A stretch of DNA of 64,000 nt from Ptiloglossa arizonensis (taxonomy: Eukaryota; Arthropoda; Insecta; Hymenoptera; Colletidae). This document shows, one piece after another, positions 63,091 through 64,000 of this stretch. The notes beneath the pieces are model-generated. The model searched no databases. It was not told the origin of the DNA and saw only the letters and a list, made by a program, of their open reading frames with translations. Within the stretch, counting starts at the first letter, position 1. Every line of letters begins with the position of its first letter. The DNA lies in the NCBI RefSeq assembly GCF_051014685.1, contig NW_027478486.1:992001-1056000 (forward strand), given 5' to 3'. The position numbers and the translations under genes were made by a program.

Positions 63091-64000
63091 TAGTTATTGG
63101 TTTCGGGTATTAGACTTGCGAAAATTTTGATGGTTTCTCAAACGTTTCTTAACTTCAAACTCCCATATCTCGCGAACGGATTGACGTAATCGAGAAATTC
63201 CTGTTGCATCTGAAAGTAGAAACTCGCCCGATTACAACGGTATGTCTATTTTTCCCTAGGCCATTGTAGTTATTGGTTTCGTGAATCAGACGTGCGAAAA
63301 TTTGGATGGTTTCTCAACCATTCCTTAACTTCTAACTCCCATATCTCGCGAACGGATTGACGAACTCGAGAAATTCCTGTTGCATCTGAAAGTAGAAACT
63401 CGCACGATTACAACGGTATGTGTATTTTTCCCCTAGGCCTTTGTAGTTATTGTTTTCGAGTATCAGACTTGCGAAAATTTTGATGGTTTATCAACCATTC
63501 CTTAATTTCAAACTCCCATATCTCGCGGCCGGATTGACGAACTCGAGAAATTGCTGTTCCATCTGAAAGTAGAAACTCGCCCGATTACAATGGTGTGTGT
63601 ACTTTTGCCCTAGGCCATTCCAGTTATTGGTTTCGAGTATCAGACCAGAGAAAATTTTGATGGTTTCTCAACCATTCCTTAACTTCAAACTCCCATATCT
63701 CGCCAACGGATTGACGAACTCGAGAAATTGCTGTTCCATCTGAAAGTAGAAACTCGCCCGATTACAACGGTATGTCTATTTTTCCCTAGGCCATTGTAGT
63801 TATTGGTTTCGTAAATCAGACGTGCGAAAATTTGGATGGTTTCTCAACCATTCCTTAACTTCTAACTCCCATATCTCGCGAACGGATTGACGAACTCGAG
63901 AAATTCCTGTTGCATCTGAAAGTAGAAACTCGCACGATTACAACGGTATGTGTATTTTTCCCCTAGGCCTTTGTAGTTATGGGTGTCGGGAATCAGACTT
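63091..64000 (-). repeat. 530-bp (3-monomer) HOR running off the window end
   Basis: TATGTCTATTTTTCCCTAGG followed by CGTGAATCAG or CGTAAATCAG, GACGTGCG and AAAATTTGGATGG occurs at 63,241 and 63,771. The lost C in TTTCCCTAGG gives the 530-bp period. The last bases (GGGTGTCGGGAATCAG) resemble units near 58,325 and 59,205. The array is not finished at 64,000. Confidence 0.85.

Larger units (their letters stand above)
1..64000. repeat. 177-bp satellite DNA array filling the entire window
   Basis: The motif GGAATGGTT, or its complement AACCATTCC, recurs every 177 bp from the first line to the last, giving about 361 units. A few units are 175-178 bp through single-base indels, for example CCTAGGGG to CCTAGGG, or AAAGTAG to AAGTAG near 62,330. 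One unit counted by hand is about 41% G+C. No segment longer than a few tens of bases fails to align to the monomer, so every gene-free stretch is satellite. Tandem arrays of 150-180 bp units are typical of centromeric or pericentromeric heterochromatin in plants and animals; that location is inferred here, not shown. The family is not one I recognise. Confidence 0.98.
14241..64000 (-). repeat. Right arm: satellite monomers in reverse orientation
   Basis: About 281 consecutive monomers are the reverse complement of the left-arm unit, reading CCATTCCTTAAC, CTCGCGAACGG, CTCGAG, CCTAGG and GCGAAAATTTTGATGG on the plus strand. I found no further orientation change up to 64,000. This arm holds more haplotypes than the left one, including units with CTTTGTAG plus CGGGAATCAG, and units with CCATTCCAG plus CAGACCAGCG or CAGACCAGAG. 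The last bases are still monomer, so the array continues to the right. Confidence 0.95.

Noticed and set aside
1..64000. CRISPR-like array of regularly spaced repeats
   Set aside because: The 177-bp units abut directly and are similar over their full length; there are no unique spacers and no cas genes.
1..64000. LTR retrotransposon, DNA transposon or other mobile element
   Set aside because: No terminal repeats, target-site duplications or transposase/polymerase reading frames; every segment aligns to the monomer.
1..64000. tRNA, rRNA or other structured RNA genes
   Set aside because: No segment departs from the monomer, and the monomer contains no recognisable cloverleaf or rRNA motif. 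The small dyad alone does not indicate an RNA gene.
1..64000. Telomeric or simple-sequence repeats
   Set aside because: No runs of TTAGGG, TTTAGGG, TTAGG or other short tandem motifs occur; the only periodicities are the 177-bp unit and its multiples.

Overview
The whole 64 kb window is one uninterrupted tandem array of a single satellite DNA family. The repeat unit is 177 bp, measured from successive copies of the motif GGAATGGTT at 21, 198, 375, 552 and 729, and about 361 units fit in the window. One unit counted by hand is about 41% G+C. I see no protein-coding gene, RNA gene, transposon, CRISPR array or non-repeat spacer. The array runs off both ends of the window. An unbroken array of nucleosome-scale monomers with local higher-order repeats (HORs) points to a eukaryotic chromosome, most likely centromeric or pericentromeric heterochromatin. 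I do not recognise the family and cannot name the species or the kingdom from sequence alone.

There are two oppositely oriented arms. Bases 1 to about 14,240 carry the monomer in the orientation containing GGAATGGTTGAGAAACC. From about 14,241 to the end every monomer is the reverse complement. The switch is a single point marked by a short imperfect hairpin (about 14,232-14,286). A local 29-bp duplication and several degenerate bases lie just to its left. The arms are not mirror images: several variants common on the right were not seen on the left, and the reverse also holds.

Both arms are patchworks of HOR blocks in which groups of 2-15 monomers are duplicated in tandem. Left arm: 529 bp (3-mer) at 1.1-2.1 kb; 1,414 bp (8-mer) at 2.35-5.2 kb; 2,122 bp (12-mer) at 5.0-10.2 kb; 885 bp (5-mer) at 10.3-11.9 kb; then an irregular stretch to the switch. 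Right arm: 2,655/2,477 bp (15/14-mer) at 14.9-22.2 kb; mixed at 22.2-27.8 kb; 1,062 bp (6-mer), 2,123 bp (12-mer) and 1,770 bp (10-mer) blocks interlocking at 27.8-36.0 kb; irregular at 36.0-42.7 kb; 1,415 bp (8-mer) at 42.7-45.5 kb; irregular, then 885 bp (5-mer) at 48.3-51.1 kb; irregular, then 2,122 bp (12-mer) at 53.5-56.3 kb; irregular to 58.9 kb; then short 354, 1,239, 1,061 and 530 bp duplications to the end. Block edges were found by matching rare variants by eye and are good to a few tens of bases.

No genes act together here. Any function would be structural, as a chromatin substrate. Relevant features of the monomer are its near-nucleosomal length, a short perfect dyad in most units, an AAAATTTT tract, retained CpGs and an imperfect CENP-B-box-like segment. 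All short open reading frames in the window are by-products of the repeat: 177 is divisible by 3, so one frame runs in phase through successive units and is broken mainly by one recurrent TGA.
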